A stretch of DNA of 24,305 nucleotides from JAVEVF01 sp034005175 (lineage in GTDB: Bacteria; Actinomycetota; Coriobacteriia; Anaerosomatales; SLCP01). Both the position numbers and the translations under genes were made by a program. Numbering within the stretch: the first letter of the stretch is position 1; the number at the start of each line of letters is the position of its first letter. The stretch covers positions 1 to 24,305 of the forward strand of contig JAVEVF010000018.1 in the NCBI GenBank assembly GCA_034005175.1, written 5' to 3'. This document shows, one piece after another, positions 10,298 to 17,490 of this stretch. The notes below the pieces were generated by a model. That model searched no databases and was not told where the DNA came from. It saw only the letters and a program-made list of their open reading frames with translations.

Positions 10298-10962
10298 TCT
10301 GCCCTCCCGAATGCATCGTCGGTGCCCACCTCGGCCAGCTCACGCACCGTCATCGGCAGGTAGGTCTTGATCGGCGTGAAGATCTCATGCTTCTCAAGCT
10401 GGGAGAAGAGGGACCCCTCGGCATGGAGCGCGGCTACCTGGGTGAGAGTGTCTAGCCGGAAGTCGCGGCGCTGGAACCTACCTTTGCCCAGGTAGCCCCA
10501 TTCCGCGAAGGTGATCGCCTGATCATCGCTAGTGCGCATCGTGAGCGCGTCGCCGTGGACCAGGTTCAGCGAGAGTACGAAGGAGGCCGCTCGGTGAAGG
10601 TCGTCCGACTCCTCGAGCTTCAGATAGTCGGCTAGGACCTCGAGCATGTTTGCGCGACACTCGGCAATGTTGTCCTCGAGAAGCTCGATGCCGTAGCAGC
10701 ACATCAGTGCGAGTAGGGCGAAGTGGCGCTTCTGAAATTCGGACTTCCCGAACTTGAACTCGACGGCCACGAGCTTGCGCTGGAGGATTGGGACGAGGAA
10801 GTTTCCGCTCCCGCACGCTGGCTCCAGGAAGCGCGAGTCGATCCGCTCCGTCTCGCCTTGGACGAGATCAAGCATCGCATCAACCATCCATACGGGCGTG
10901 AAGACCTCCCCATGGTCAGCAACGCGTTGTCTGGACTTGACGTAGTTCACGGTCGAACCCAT
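10294..10962 (-). CDS. N6-adenine methylase-like SAM-binding subunit lacking NPPY
   Basis: A 222-residue protein with GEVFTPVWMVDAMLD (18-32) and a perfect SAM-binding motif I, FLEPACGSGNF (45-55), then GIELLEDNIAECRANML and NLVHGDALT. The catalytic D/NPPY motif is absent: the frame passes from the GDALT strand to a basic tail. The next gene has NPPY but a poor motif I, so the two may together form one split methylase. ATG 10962 follows GAGAGG by about 12 bases. The frame stays open to 11625, but that extension would read antisense-like, Arg/Ser-rich sequence and cross the next gene, so I reject it. First gene of the three-gene operon. Confidence 0.8.
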   Translation of the reverse strand: MGSTVNYVKSRQRVADHGEVFTPVWMVDAMLDLVQGETERIDSRFLEPACGSGNFLVPILQRKLVAVEFKFGKSEFQKRHFALLALMCCYGIELLEDNIAECRANMLEVLADYLKLEESDDLHRAASFVLSLNLVHGDALTMRTSDDQAITFAEWGYLGKGRFQRRDFRLDTLTQVAALHAEGSLFSQLEKHEIFTPIKTYLPMTVRELAEVGTDDAFGRAE

Positions 10963-11038
10963 TTCAAACGATACCTCTCGAACACGACGGGCCGACTTCT
11001 CAGCGCACAGTCTGCACACCACCAGGATATCCCGACGC

Positions 11039-11141
11039 GCCAAACGTGTGGTACGACAGCTTGAGGCACCTGGTGGTCGGCTATCAAAGACGACCAGAAG
11101 CATAGCGGTTCCCCTGCTGGCGGGGAGTGCGCACGTCAGCC
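11039..11141 (-). repeat. possible degenerate attC after the 11136 gene
   Basis: The left end GCCAAACGTGTGG matches the left end of the clear attC sites (GCCTAACGTGTGG) in 12 of 13 bases. The right end TGCGCACGTCAGCC resembles their TGCGCTTGTCAGRC and holds the stop codon of the minus-strand gene, as in other cassettes. The length (103 bp) fits, but the inner arms pair poorly. Confidence 0.35.
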
Positions 11142-11501
11142 AGCGGCGCGGGCTCTGAGGTTGTAAGCGGTCTCGATCGCGACGGCCACCGTCCCCAGCC
11201 CGAACATGCCGAAGACAATGAGCATCGGGCCGAAGGGATAGGACACAAGCGCGCCGATCACGCATCCGGTAAGCGGCCACAGGTAAGCGCGCAGCAACCC
11301 CGAGGGAGGCCGGCTTGAGAGTCGGTCGACGATAAGAGTCCCTGCAAGAAAGCCCAGCGCTGTGGCAAAAGGTGCAGGCATGAAGTAAGCGATCGGTGCA
11401 GGCCCTGGCCGAGGCGTGATGAGCAGCACGAGCGAAAGCCATGCGCCATACGCGACCCCGGCACCAAGAACTGCTGCGCTGATGCGTATGAGGGCTCGCA
11501 T
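11136..11501 (-). CDS. small membrane protein of unknown function
   Basis: A 121-residue protein with about four hydrophobic segments, beginning MRALIRISAAVLGAGVAYGAWLS-like, then a Pro-rich loop (TPRPGPAPIAYFMPAPF), LGFLAGTLIVDRL and a GCVIGALVSYPFGPMLIVFGMFGLG stretch. I do not recognise the family. ATG 11501 follows GGAGAG at a good distance; the open frame to 11549 adds only a hydrophilic leader. The TGA stop lies in a GTCAGCC string that may be an attC R'' box. Confidence 0.6.
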   Translation of the reverse strand: MRALIRISAAVLGAGVAYGAWLSLVLLITPRPGPAPIAYFMPAPFATALGFLAGTLIVDRLSSRPPSGLLRAYLWPLTGCVIGALVSYPFGPMLIVFGMFGLGTVAVAIETAYNLRARAAG

Positions 11502-11734
11502 CCGACTCTCCGCTTGCGTCCGGCCGATATCGTGACGCACCACCTGCACGCCAACAGCTTACTGCGTCAGCGCCAACAGCGGTACGCCCGAGGTGGGTGT
11601 GCTTGTCAGTGAGCAGCGCCATCACGATGCTTGCTGCTCAAGACGATTCGCGACTCACCTCTTGATGACCGACTGCCACGCCACTCCGGGACTCTCGGCA
11701 AACCGCATCGAAGTTATCTGTCATTCATATTACC

Positions 11735-11779
11735 TTGACAGTCATAGTATTATGCATCATGTTGTTATCAAAAGGAGGT
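11735..11779 (+). promoter_or_regulatory. AT-rich promoter region and SD of the PadR operon
   Basis: An A+T-rich island in GC-rich DNA. It has a consensus -35 TTGACA at 11735-11740, a CATA-N4-TATG inverted repeat (11743-11754) that could be an operator, and a strong AAGGAGGTG at 11772-11780. No clean -10 at 17 bp is seen, so the exact promoter is unresolved. Confidence 0.45.
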
Positions 11780-11786
11780 GCAGGGC

Positions 11787-12137
11787 ATGGGCGACACACC
11801 GATAAGCAGCGACCTCATCAGAGGTCACATCGACACCATCGTGCTTGGCCTCTTGAGCACCGAGGACCGTTACGGCTATGACATCTGCAAGCAGGTGGCA
11901 CTTCTGTCAGACAACGAGTACGAGCTCAAAGAGCCGACCTTGTACTCGGCCGCACGGCGCTTGGAGGGACAGGGACTCATTCGTTCTTACTGGGGTGGGG
12001 AATCCCAAGGCGGTCGTCGCAAGTACTACGCGATCACGCCTGACGGCACGCAGACCTACCAGCAGAACCTTGCAGACTGGAAGCGTGCGCGTCGCCTAAT
12101 CGATCGCCTTGTCTCCGGTGAAGCCGAGAAGGAGTAA
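11787..12137 (+). CDS. PadR-family transcriptional regulator
   Basis: A 116-residue winged-helix regulator. The PadR N-terminal domain is clear: LIRGHIDTIVLGLLSTEDRYGYDICKQV, then LKEPTLYSAARRLEGQGLI, the GGRRKYYAITPDG wing and a short C-terminal helix. This short form belongs to the PadR-s2 type that represses its own operon. ATG 11787 is set by AAGGAGGTG 7 bases upstream. The stop is 2 bases before the start of the HAAS-domain gene, so the two are one operon, probably autoregulated from the AT-rich promoter at 11735. Confidence 0.92.
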   Translation: MGDTPISSDLIRGHIDTIVLGLLSTEDRYGYDICKQVALLSDNEYELKEPTLYSAARRLEGQGLIRSYWGGESQGGRRKYYAITPDGTQTYQQNLADWKRARRLIDRLVSGEAEKE

Positions 12138-12139
12138 TC

Positions 12140-12811
12140 ATGGAAGCCATCAGGTACTACGTGCAGGGCGCGTTCCAGGGCGTGAAGATGACGCCCGAGG
12201 TGCTCGAGCAGCAAGAAGAGCTCATCGCCGACTTGACGGCGAAAGTGGATGACCTCGTCGCACAAGGCAAGTCCAAAGATGAGGCCCTCGGAGTGGCAAT
12301 CGCGTCTTTGGGCGACCTATCCACGTTAGTCTCTGAGTTCGAGTCTGCTGATGAGACGCCCGAGGCGGTTCCTACGGCCACCGTCTATGCAACGCGCCTG
12401 GATCTCCACGTCATCTTGATCAGCATCGGCATTGGTGCCGCGGTGATGATCGCCAGCACTATCTTGGGAGCATGGGCCAGGCTGATCCATCCGGGTGCCG
12501 GGTTTTCACTGCTGGCGGTGCTTGCTGTGGGCATCTGGTGGGTCAGCGAGGCGTACTCGGCATACCGGGAATCGCCCGACGCTGTCGAAACTCGTGATCT
12601 TGTCTACAAGGCGCGCTTTCGCAAGGCGCTGCTGGTATGGATGGGTGTGGCGTTTGGGTCTGCCCTGATCAACGTTGTGGCACAGACCGATTTCTGGTGC
12701 TGGCCCATCTGGGTCGCCGGCGGCACGTGGGCGCTCACGGTCAAGGTTGAAGAGCGTCTTTCCCGACGTGCAGAGTTCCAAGCACCGAGTTCGCCAGCAT
12801 CAGAAGACTAG
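12140..12811 (+). CDS. HAAS-domain membrane protein, PadR partner
   Basis: A 223-residue protein. Residues 1-70 form a HAAS-like helical domain (PEVLEQQEELIADLTAKVDDL, then SKDEALGVAIASLGD), which in many genomes follows a PadR gene and is thought to sense or transmit a signal to it. Four hydrophobic segments follow (about residues 90-112, 120-136, 163-182 and 187-204), then a charged tail EERLSRRAEF. The ribosome site GAAGGAG overlaps the end of padR. The role is inferred from context: membrane partner of the PadR regulator. Confidence 0.82.
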   Translation: MEAIRYYVQGAFQGVKMTPEVLEQQEELIADLTAKVDDLVAQGKSKDEALGVAIASLGDLSTLVSEFESADETPEAVPTATVYATRLDLHVILISIGIGAAVMIASTILGAWARLIHPGAGFSLLAVLAVGIWWVSEAYSAYRESPDAVETRDLVYKARFRKALLVWMGVAFGSALINVVAQTDFWCWPIWVAGGTWALTVKVEERLSRRAEFQAPSSPASED

Positions 12812-12883
12812 GGAGGAGAGCCTGGGGGCGGCGCGTCTCGGAGCTTTCCGAATACCGGCAATCCTACGCTCTGTGACTTCGAT

Positions 12884-13036
12884 ATGCAGTGCAAAGAGCA
12901 CGGCACAACCTACGACTGGTACTGTTTCGTCGGCGAGTGGCGACATTCCGGTGTTGTGCGGCAGCACTATCGTACCCACGATCTGCACCCGCACGACCGC
13001 GCTGCCATACAATCGGGGGACTTATGTCCCCCATAG
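12884..13036 (+). CDS. possible 50-residue Cys/His-rich protein
   Basis: The stretch 12812-13210 has no recognisable long gene. This short frame reads like protein: MQCKEHGTTYDWYCFVGEW, RHSGVVRQHYRTHDLHPHD, then DLCPP. No good ribosome site precedes the ATG and the frame extends upstream without another start, so it may be the end of a decayed gene. The perfect hairpin at 13015-13032 forms its last codons. A longer plus-strand frame at 12675-13103 overlaps it in another phase and looks like a shadow. Confidence 0.22.
   Translation: MQCKEHGTTYDWYCFVGEWRHSGVVRQHYRTHDLHPHDRAAIQSGDLCPP
13015..13032. terminator. perfect 7-bp hairpin
   Basis: GGGGGAC-TTAT-GTCCCCC, a GC-rich stem with a 4-base loop, about 200 bases after the HAAS gene. 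No T-run follows. It may end the PadR operon or belong to the small frame that contains it. Confidence 0.4.
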
Positions 13037-13210
13037 GTTTGTAGTGGGCTCCCTGTATGAATCCGAGGCCCCGCTTGAGGAACTCCGCAGCGAGCGCCAG
13101 TAGACGACTCCAAGAGGCTGATCGATCGGGGAATAGTGACGGTGGTCATGGCTAGCTCGGTATCGATAGCAGTAGCGTGCAATGCACGGCCCATCGGTGT
13201 TGCCTGAGCA

Positions 13211-13301
13211 TGTCAACCCTGGGCTCGGACTGACGCCAAGAGCGCCAGCCCGACAACGCGGAGCTGCGCATGCGTGAGTCAGCTGAGAGCCAAGGTTAGC
13301 A
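13211..13301 (-). repeat. possible divergent attC after the ABC-F gene
   Basis: A 91-bp imperfect inverted repeat placed just downstream of the ABC-F stop (13319). Left arm TCAACCCTGGGCTCGGACTG pairs in blocks (AACC, TGG, CTC, CTGAC) with the right arm that ends GAGAGCCAAGGTTAG. R'' would be GTTAGCA (13295-13301) and R' the AAC at 13215-13217. Length and place fit an attC; the conserved arm sequence of the other sites is absent. Confidence 0.3.
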
Positions 13302-13318
13302 GGCACATTGTTCGATCA

Positions 13319-14815
13319 TCATCTGATGTGCAGCACGGAGTCTCCATCCGTTGAACGGCGAATCTCCCAAGTCACATCAGTCAGCCGTTCAATGAAGCGG
13401 GGATCATGCGATACCAACAAGAGCGCGCCTGAATATGCAGCTAAGGCTTCCTCCAGCGCCTCTGTCGCGAGCAGATCCATATGATTAGTTGGCTCATCCA
13501 ACACAAGGAGGTGTGGTCCAGAGCGCACCCCTCGGGCGATCATCAGCTTCCTTAGTTCGCCCGGACTTGGCGTCTCGCCATCCAGGAGCCGGTCTGGCGC
13601 GGAACCCAGTCTCGCTACGATAGACAGGGCCAGTCCCCGCGATGCCGAGTCCAACAGCTTCAGCTCTCTGATCTCATCGGCCGCCTGAACTTGAGAGAGT
13701 TCTTGAGGCACCAGAAGCACTCTGTCGCACTCAAGCCGAAGACAAGATATGAGTGAGTTCAGTAGGGTCGTCTTGCCGACTCCATTCGGCCCGACCACAG
13801 CAATCCGGTCTTTGGGTCCGATCGTGAGGTATGGCACTTCCAGCACGCGCGTGCCGCCCAAAGGCAGCCGAGCAGGACCCAGCTCCGCAAGAATCGCTCG
13901 GGCTGAGTGCTCACCATCAATCCAGATGTCTGCTCGGGTCTCTCTATCTACTCGCGTCTCGGCCAACCGTTCCTGTGCGCGTGCCAATCGCCCCTTCATC
14001 TGGGACGACAAACGTCCTGCGTGACCGTCCTTGCCGGTGAGAATCGCGAAGCCGATCTTAGCCTTGGCATCGTGGTCCTTTGGGTCGATCCGCCGCCTTG
14101 ATCGCTTGGATTGGTCACGGTCTGCCTCAGTGCGTCGCCGAGTAGCCTCCTGCGTCAAGCGCGACAGTTCCTGCTTGGCGTTCCTGCGGTATCTGTGCGC
14201 AGCGAGACGTTCCTGGTCAATCCGCTCGTGTACCTCAGTGTAGTTGCCGGATCGCAGCGCTGCTCCGCCGTGCTCCAGCACCACACATTGTCCCACCAGG
14301 GCATCGAGTAAGCTGCGGTCATGACTTACCAGGAGTCCGATACCCTCATAATCCTCGAGCGCTTGGGTCACCCAGGAACGTGCTTCGATATCGAGGTGGT
14401 TCGTGGGCTCGTCAATCGCGAGTACGTACGGTCGATGCCATAGCGCAACCGCCAACTGCAGACGCTTCCTCTCTCCATGCGATAGGGAGTCAAAGCGCCA
14501 TGGCCAGTCGTCATCGATTTGAAGGATCGAACGCAGTCGAGAGGCGTCTGCACCCCAGTCTTGAGAGAAGTCGCTCAGCAGTGCGGGAGGCTTTTCTGTG
14601 GCCTGAGCGCAGTAGAGTGCATGGCCGGGCAGTTGTATGGCACCGCTCACGGGGGTGAGCTCTCCCGCGGCAAGCCGCATAAGTGTGGTCTTGCCCTGGC
14701 CGTTGGCGCCTATGACACCTGTCCATCCGTTGGGCAGACTGAACGAGAGGTCATCAAGAATGGGTGTGACGGCATTCCGATAAGCAAAGGAAACGCCCGA
14801 GAATGTGAGAAACAA
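13319..14815 (-). CDS. ABC-F ATPase, possible ribosome-protection antibiotic resistance
   Basis: A 498-residue soluble protein with two ABC domains and no membrane segments. Domain 1: Walker A GANGQGKTT (36-44), signature LSHGERKRLQ (111-120), Walker B VLAIDEPTNHLD. A long charged linker at about 195-290 (rich in R, K, E, Q) is where ABC-F proteins reach the ribosomal P/E-site tRNA. Domain 2: GPNGVGKTT (342-350), signature PSPGELRKLMIA, LLVLDEPTNHMD. The family includes drug-resistance factors (Vga/Lsa/Msr type) and housekeeping factors. Short length and accessory context suggest resistance, not proven. TTG 14815 with GGAGG 6 bases upstream is the likely start. A tiny leader ORF precedes it. 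Confidence 0.9.
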   Translation of the reverse strand: MFLTFSGVSFAYRNAVTPILDDLSFSLPNGWTGVIGANGQGKTTLMRLAAGELTPVSGAIQLPGHALYCAQATEKPPALLSDFSQDWGADASRLRSILQIDDDWPWRFDSLSHGERKRLQLAVALWHRPYVLAIDEPTNHLDIEARSWVTQALEDYEGIGLLVSHDRSLLDALVGQCVVLEHGGAALRSGNYTEVHERIDQERLAAHRYRRNAKQELSRLTQEATRRRTEADRDQSKRSRRRIDPKDHDAKAKIGFAILTGKDGHAGRLSSQMKGRLARAQERLAETRVDRETRADIWIDGEHSARAILAELGPARLPLGGTRVLEVPYLTIGPKDRIAVVGPNGVGKTTLLNSLISCLRLECDRVLLVPQELSQVQAADEIRELKLLDSASRGLALSIVARLGSAPDRLLDGETPSPGELRKLMIARGVRSGPHLLVLDEPTNHMDLLATEALEEALAAYSGALLLVSHDPRFIERLTDVTWEIRRSTDGDSVLHIR

Positions 14816-14861
14816 GGCAGCCTCCGAGAAGGTTAGAGTAAGCAGAGACGTATGAGTTCGC

Positions 14862-14873
14862 CTACTGCCTCAT
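14862..14873 (-). promoter_or_regulatory. three-codon leader ORF (Met-Arg-Gln-stop) before ABC-F
   Basis: On the minus strand GAGGAG (14881-14886), 7 bases, then ATG AGG CAG TAG. The GGCAG inside the leader can pair with CTGCC just before the TTG start of the ABC-F gene. Drug-inducible resistance genes often use such short leaders for attenuation; here it is only a possibility. Confidence 0.35.
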
Positions 14874-14897
14874 GCCTTGTCTCCTCGAAGTCAGATG

Positions 14898-15031
14898 GAC
14901 GACGCGTGACGCGCACGTCGCTGTGAGCGCCTCTATTCTAGCATCTGGAGAGTCGGGCTTCGTGTTGTCCAGTCAGTGTTGTTGCGCAGGAGCCGTGAGC
15001 GCAGCGCCTCAGACTGATGCGCTCATTGGAC
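14898..15031 (-). repeat. attC-like site after the GNAT gene, left arm degenerate
   Basis: Right arm GACTGATGCGCTC then ATTGGAC (15025-15031) matches the L''/R'' half of the clear attC sites and lies 9 bases from the full-length GNAT stop. A middle ATTCTAGC motif occurs at about 14935-14942. On the left only GCGCACGTC (about 14910-14918) pairs with the right arm, and no AAC box is seen, so the left limit is approximate. Confidence 0.5.
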
Positions 15032-15040
15032 AGATCGCAG

Positions 15041-15502
15041 TCACTTCAGCGTCTTCTCATAGCACACGCAGAGGTCAGCACCTTCGTACTCGCCGAACAG
15101 CGGGATGCGCCGGTAGCCGGAAGACTCGTAGAGCGCCAGCGCTTCGGGCTATCGGATGCCGGACCCGAGCCTCAGTGCTGAGTAGCCCGAAGCGCGCCCT
15201 TGCGCCTCAAGGGCCTGAAGCATCCGACGTGCGACTCCGAGGCGCCGGGCATCCGACGACACGAACAACCGCTTGATCTCGCCGACGCCCGGCTCGAGCT
15301 CGCGAAGGGCGCCACAGCCAATCGGGGTGTCACCGCGATAGGCGACGACAGCGATGGCCAGATCCTCGGCCGGAGATAGCTCGTCCTCACCCAGCCCGGG
15401 ATAACGAGCTCCGAGCTCTGCGCCGAGAGCCGACGCGAGGGCCGCGAAGTCGGGTGAATCCCACTCCACAAGACGCACGGTAAGGTCAAAGGTCGAAGCC
15501 AC
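15041..15502 (-). pseudogene. GNAT acetyltransferase interrupted by an in-frame TAG
   Basis: The frame codes for a GNAT N-acetyltransferase of about 153 codons. The acetyl-CoA motif GEIKRLFVSSDARRLGVARRML precedes YSALRLGSGIR. A TAG at 15149-15151 then cuts the protein at the place where relatives have Q in a (Q)PEALALYE motif. After the stop the same frame continues with PEALALYESSGYRRIPLFGEY and CYEKTLK to a TGA at 15041-15043. A single CAG-to-TAG change explains it. The GTG start at 15502 follows GGGAGG; the frame is open to 15541. Without the C-terminal strands the enzyme should be inactive, unless the stop is read through. The cassette is bounded by attC-like sites on both sides. Confidence 0.8.
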
Positions 15503-15538
15503 CCCGATACCCTCCCGATCCTGTCTGGCGTTCTTACA

Positions 15539-15607
15539 CATGAACGGCGGTTATGTGCTCCTCTGTTGGCACCAGCATGCGCCGTCCACTTGATGCGCTT
15601 GCCAGGT
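15539..15607 (-). repeat. attC-like site after the RibD-like gene
   Basis: The right arm CTTGATGCGCTT then GCCAGGT (15601-15607) closely matches clear attC right arms. The left arm (around GAACGGCGG, 15542-15550) is weakly complementary. It overlaps the last codons of the reductase frame. Confidence 0.4.
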
Positions 15608-16237
15608 CTCGTGTGCCGCTCCGGCGACCCGATACCGGAGGTGAACGCGCCCGGTAGGCTCGCTCTCTAAGGACAGCAGCGAAAGGCATGCGGGCCATTC
15701 CGCAGGACCGAGGCCAGCGCTCTGGAACAGGGCTGGGGTCTCCGATTCTCCGATGAGAGCGGGCAAGAGCACGAGACTGACCTCGTCGATCAAGTCCGCC
15801 CGCAGCACTGCCCCATTGAGCCTGCTTCCTGCGGTGCAGACGACGCAGCTGACTCCGAGCAAAGAGGCCATCTTCTCCAGTGCCGACTCCAAATCCACAT
15901 GTTCCTGCCCCGAAACCAAGTACGGGATCTCACGACGCCTGGGGAATGCGAGGTAGTCGTCGGGGGTCGATCGGGCGACAAGATGAAGCGTGCGCCAACC
16001 GTCCCAGCCCGGGAACTCCTTCATCCCCGCTCTGACGCGGCCGCGCCCGTCCACCACCACGAACCAGCCGATGTGGCCGGACCTGTTGACGACGTCATCG
16101 GGCAAGTAGTCCTGATGCAACTCCATGCGGTCGAACTCCGAGGGAGGCAGCTCGGGGAGGATCTCCTCTTCTGTCACGAAAGAGCCGCTCCCCTCGAGCA
16201 GGGCCTGTGGACCGTAGAAGGAAACGAGATCACGCAC
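15551..16237 (-). CDS. RibD C-terminal/dihydrofolate reductase-like protein, N-terminus probably lost
   Basis: About 228 residues of the RibD-C (bifunctional deaminase-reductase / DHFR) fold, an NAD(P)H-binding domain. Recognisable parts are GPQALLEGSGSFVTEEE, WRTLHLVARSTPDDYLAF, and the conserved CTAGSRLNGAVLRADLIDEV then SLVLLPALIGE. The usual first strand (RPYVI...SLDGRI, about 40 residues) is missing. Upstream, in another frame, ATGAACCGACCGTGCGTGATC reads MNRPCVIS-like, the expected beginning, so a deletion with frameshift near 16235 is likely. GTG 16237 is the only start in this frame and has a poor ribosome site. The last 20 residues run through an attC-like site. Confidence 0.7.
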   Translation of the reverse strand: MRDLVSFYGPQALLEGSGSFVTEEEILPELPPSEFDRMELHQDYLPDDVVNRSGHIGWFVVVDGRGRVRAGMKEFPGWDGWRTLHLVARSTPDDYLAFPRRREIPYLVSGQEHVDLESALEKMASLLGVSCVVCTAGSRLNGAVLRADLIDEVSLVLLPALIGESETPALFQSAGLGPAEWPACLSLLSLESEPTGRVHLRYRVAGAAHETWQAHQVDGACWCQQRST

Positions 16238-16266
16238 GGTCGGTTCATCGGCATCCCCTCTCGCAG

Positions 16267-16353
16267 GCCTAACGTGTGGCGCTTCAGCTGCGCGTCATGC
16301 GGTTACAGGCTAGCTGATGACGCCTGCACGCCGCGTTGATGCGCTTGTCAGAT
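16267..16353 (-). repeat. attC site (cassette of the 16366-17040 gene)
   Basis: Left box GCCTAAC (16267-16273), GTGTG, arm GCGCTTCAGC. Right arm GTTGATGCGC, TT, box GTCAGAT (16347-16353). An internal GCGTCAT/ATGACGC stem closes the loop. 87 bp. Confidence 0.85.
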
Positions 16354-16365
16354 GCTCGATGCTGA

Positions 16366-17040
16366 TCAGCGAAGATGCAGTAATCCCTCTGTCCCTGAGT
16401 ACAAGACGACCACTCCGAGGACAAGCAACACGACGGCGCCGACCGCCCGGCCGTGGTCGCCGAGCCATCGCTCGCCAGAGGCGAGCGCCTGTGTGGAGCG
16501 CTGTGGAGCGAGCACGGCGAAAGCGACGGGCGCGGTGACGGTCAGGCTCGACAAGACGATGAACATGCCCAGCAAGATCCCCGTCGTCGTCGCGCCGAGG
16601 GAAGCCCCTAGGATCGCCACGACACCCGCAGCACCGAACGCGACTGTCTTGGGGTTGAGCGATGCATACGCAACAGCCAGCAAGAAGGCGCGAGCGGCCG
16701 AGATGCCATGCAGCCGTCGCATCCAGACCGGCGACCCCTTGTCGCCAGAGACCGTGCGATAGCTGCGCCACTTTGCTGTCCCCAGCCAAAGCAAGGTGAC
16801 GCCGATCGCGACCTTTGCCACGAGCACCCAAACGGATGTCACCCCCGCCAGCTCGATCGCTTCACCCACGAGCACGACGACAAGCCCGACGAGGAACAGG
16901 CCGGTCACCCACCCTGCGGCAAAGGCGAGCGCTTTGCGCCGTGAGATAGACGCCAGCAGGATGGAGGCGATGACTGCGGGTGGGTTTATCGCGATGCCAA
17001 GGGCAGCCAGAAGGGACTCGATGACGAACGATCCGGCCAC
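16366..17040 (-). CDS. GAP/SfLAP-like (LysE-type fold) exporter
   Basis: A 224-residue membrane protein with six hydrophobic segments in the LysE-like arrangement. The first segments (ESLLAALGIAINPPAVIASILLAS) carry the paired prolines, and SLNPKTVAFGAAGV in the second half is typical of GAP-family proteins (sulfolipid-1-addressing-protein-like). Such proteins export amino acids, peptides or lipids; the substrate is not predictable. The GTG start at 17040 has AGGAGG 5-6 bases upstream. The gene lies alone between two clear attC sites, in canonical cassette orientation with a 24-base leader after the preceding R' box. Confidence 0.85.
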   Translation of the reverse strand: MAGSFVIESLLAALGIAINPPAVIASILLASISRRKALAFAAGWVTGLFLVGLVVVLVGEAIELAGVTSVWVLVAKVAIGVTLLWLGTAKWRSYRTVSGDKGSPVWMRRLHGISAARAFLLAVAYASLNPKTVAFGAAGVVAILGASLGATTTGILLGMFIVLSSLTVTAPVAFAVLAPQRSTQALASGERWLGDHGRAVGAVVLLVLGVVVLYSGTEGLLHLR

Positions 17041-17064
17041 CCTGCCTCCTGTCTCCTTCGATGC

Positions 17065-17152
17065 ACCTAACGTGGCGGCGCTTCAGTCAAAGCGCCACTT
17101 GCTTGCAGGATACATCAACCTTCTGGCGGTCAGGCTGATGCCTTTGTTGGGC
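17065..17152 (-). repeat. attC site (cassette of the decayed 17173-17290 gene)
   Basis: Left box ACCTAAC (17065-17071), GTGGCG, arm GCGCTTCAGTC. Right arm GGCTGATGCC, TTT, box GTTGGGC (17146-17152), with the extrahelical G in the right arm. 88 bp. Confidence 0.85.
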
Positions 17153-17172
17153 AGACGTCCCAGGTCGCCCCG

Positions 17173-17290
17173 TCACTCAGCGACAGTCCTCGCATCACGT
17201 AGCCAGGCGCACCTCATCATCGAGATCTGATGCCGAGTCCAGCTCGAGGTGATGCATGAGGCGGCCCGGCACCCACACCCACGCGAACGC
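17173..17290 (-). pseudogene. remnant of a DUF5655-like gene with frameshift
   Basis: The 200-base cassette between two clear attC sites holds no intact gene. On the minus strand one frame reads VWVPGRLMHHLELDSASDLD then DEVR. The next frame continues AWLRDARTVAE and a stop at 17173-17175. Joined, they give HHLELDS..DLDDEVRAWLRDA, which resembles the C-terminus of DUF5655-type proteins (HH.xLTSPxDLDDEL..WLREAY). A one-base shift near CTACGTGATGCG-type sequence breaks it, and the 5' part is missing. A cassette worn down to a fragment. Confidence 0.4.
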
Positions 17291-17354
17291 TCGTCACCGG
17301 GAGAATGCAACCTGACTCTTGGTGACTCGCATGCCCCCGCCTCAGCCATGTTCT

Positions 17355-17439
17355 GTCCAACGTAGTCGCGCATGACCTGCGCTCATGCCTTCTCAGATCA
17401 GTCTACCTCGTGGCGTTCTGCTCGACGCGCTTGTTAGCG
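17355..17439 (-). repeat. attC site (cassette of YCII and TauE genes)
   Basis: Left box GTCCAAC (17355-17361), a perfect RYYYAAC, then GTAGTC and arm GCGCATGACC. Middle motif CAGTCTACC. Right arm GCTCGACGCGC, TT, box GTTAGCG (17433-17439). 85 bp. Confidence 0.88.
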
Positions 17440-17490
17440 CGCCGACGCCACAGGGAATGACTGACACATCTGTTACACAAGGAGGCGGCA

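Noticed and set aside
11549..11607. attC-like right arm TGTGCTTGTCAGTG
   Set aside because: No complementary left arm, and no minus-strand gene upstream of it.
10963..11625. N-terminal extension of the SAM-binding methylase subunit
   Set aside because: The extension is Arg/Ser/Cys-rich, covers the whole of another gene in antiphase and lacks family similarity; a good ribosome site marks 10962.
12675..13103. 142-codon plus-strand frame
   Set aside because: Overlaps the HAAS gene in another phase and has shadow-like composition.
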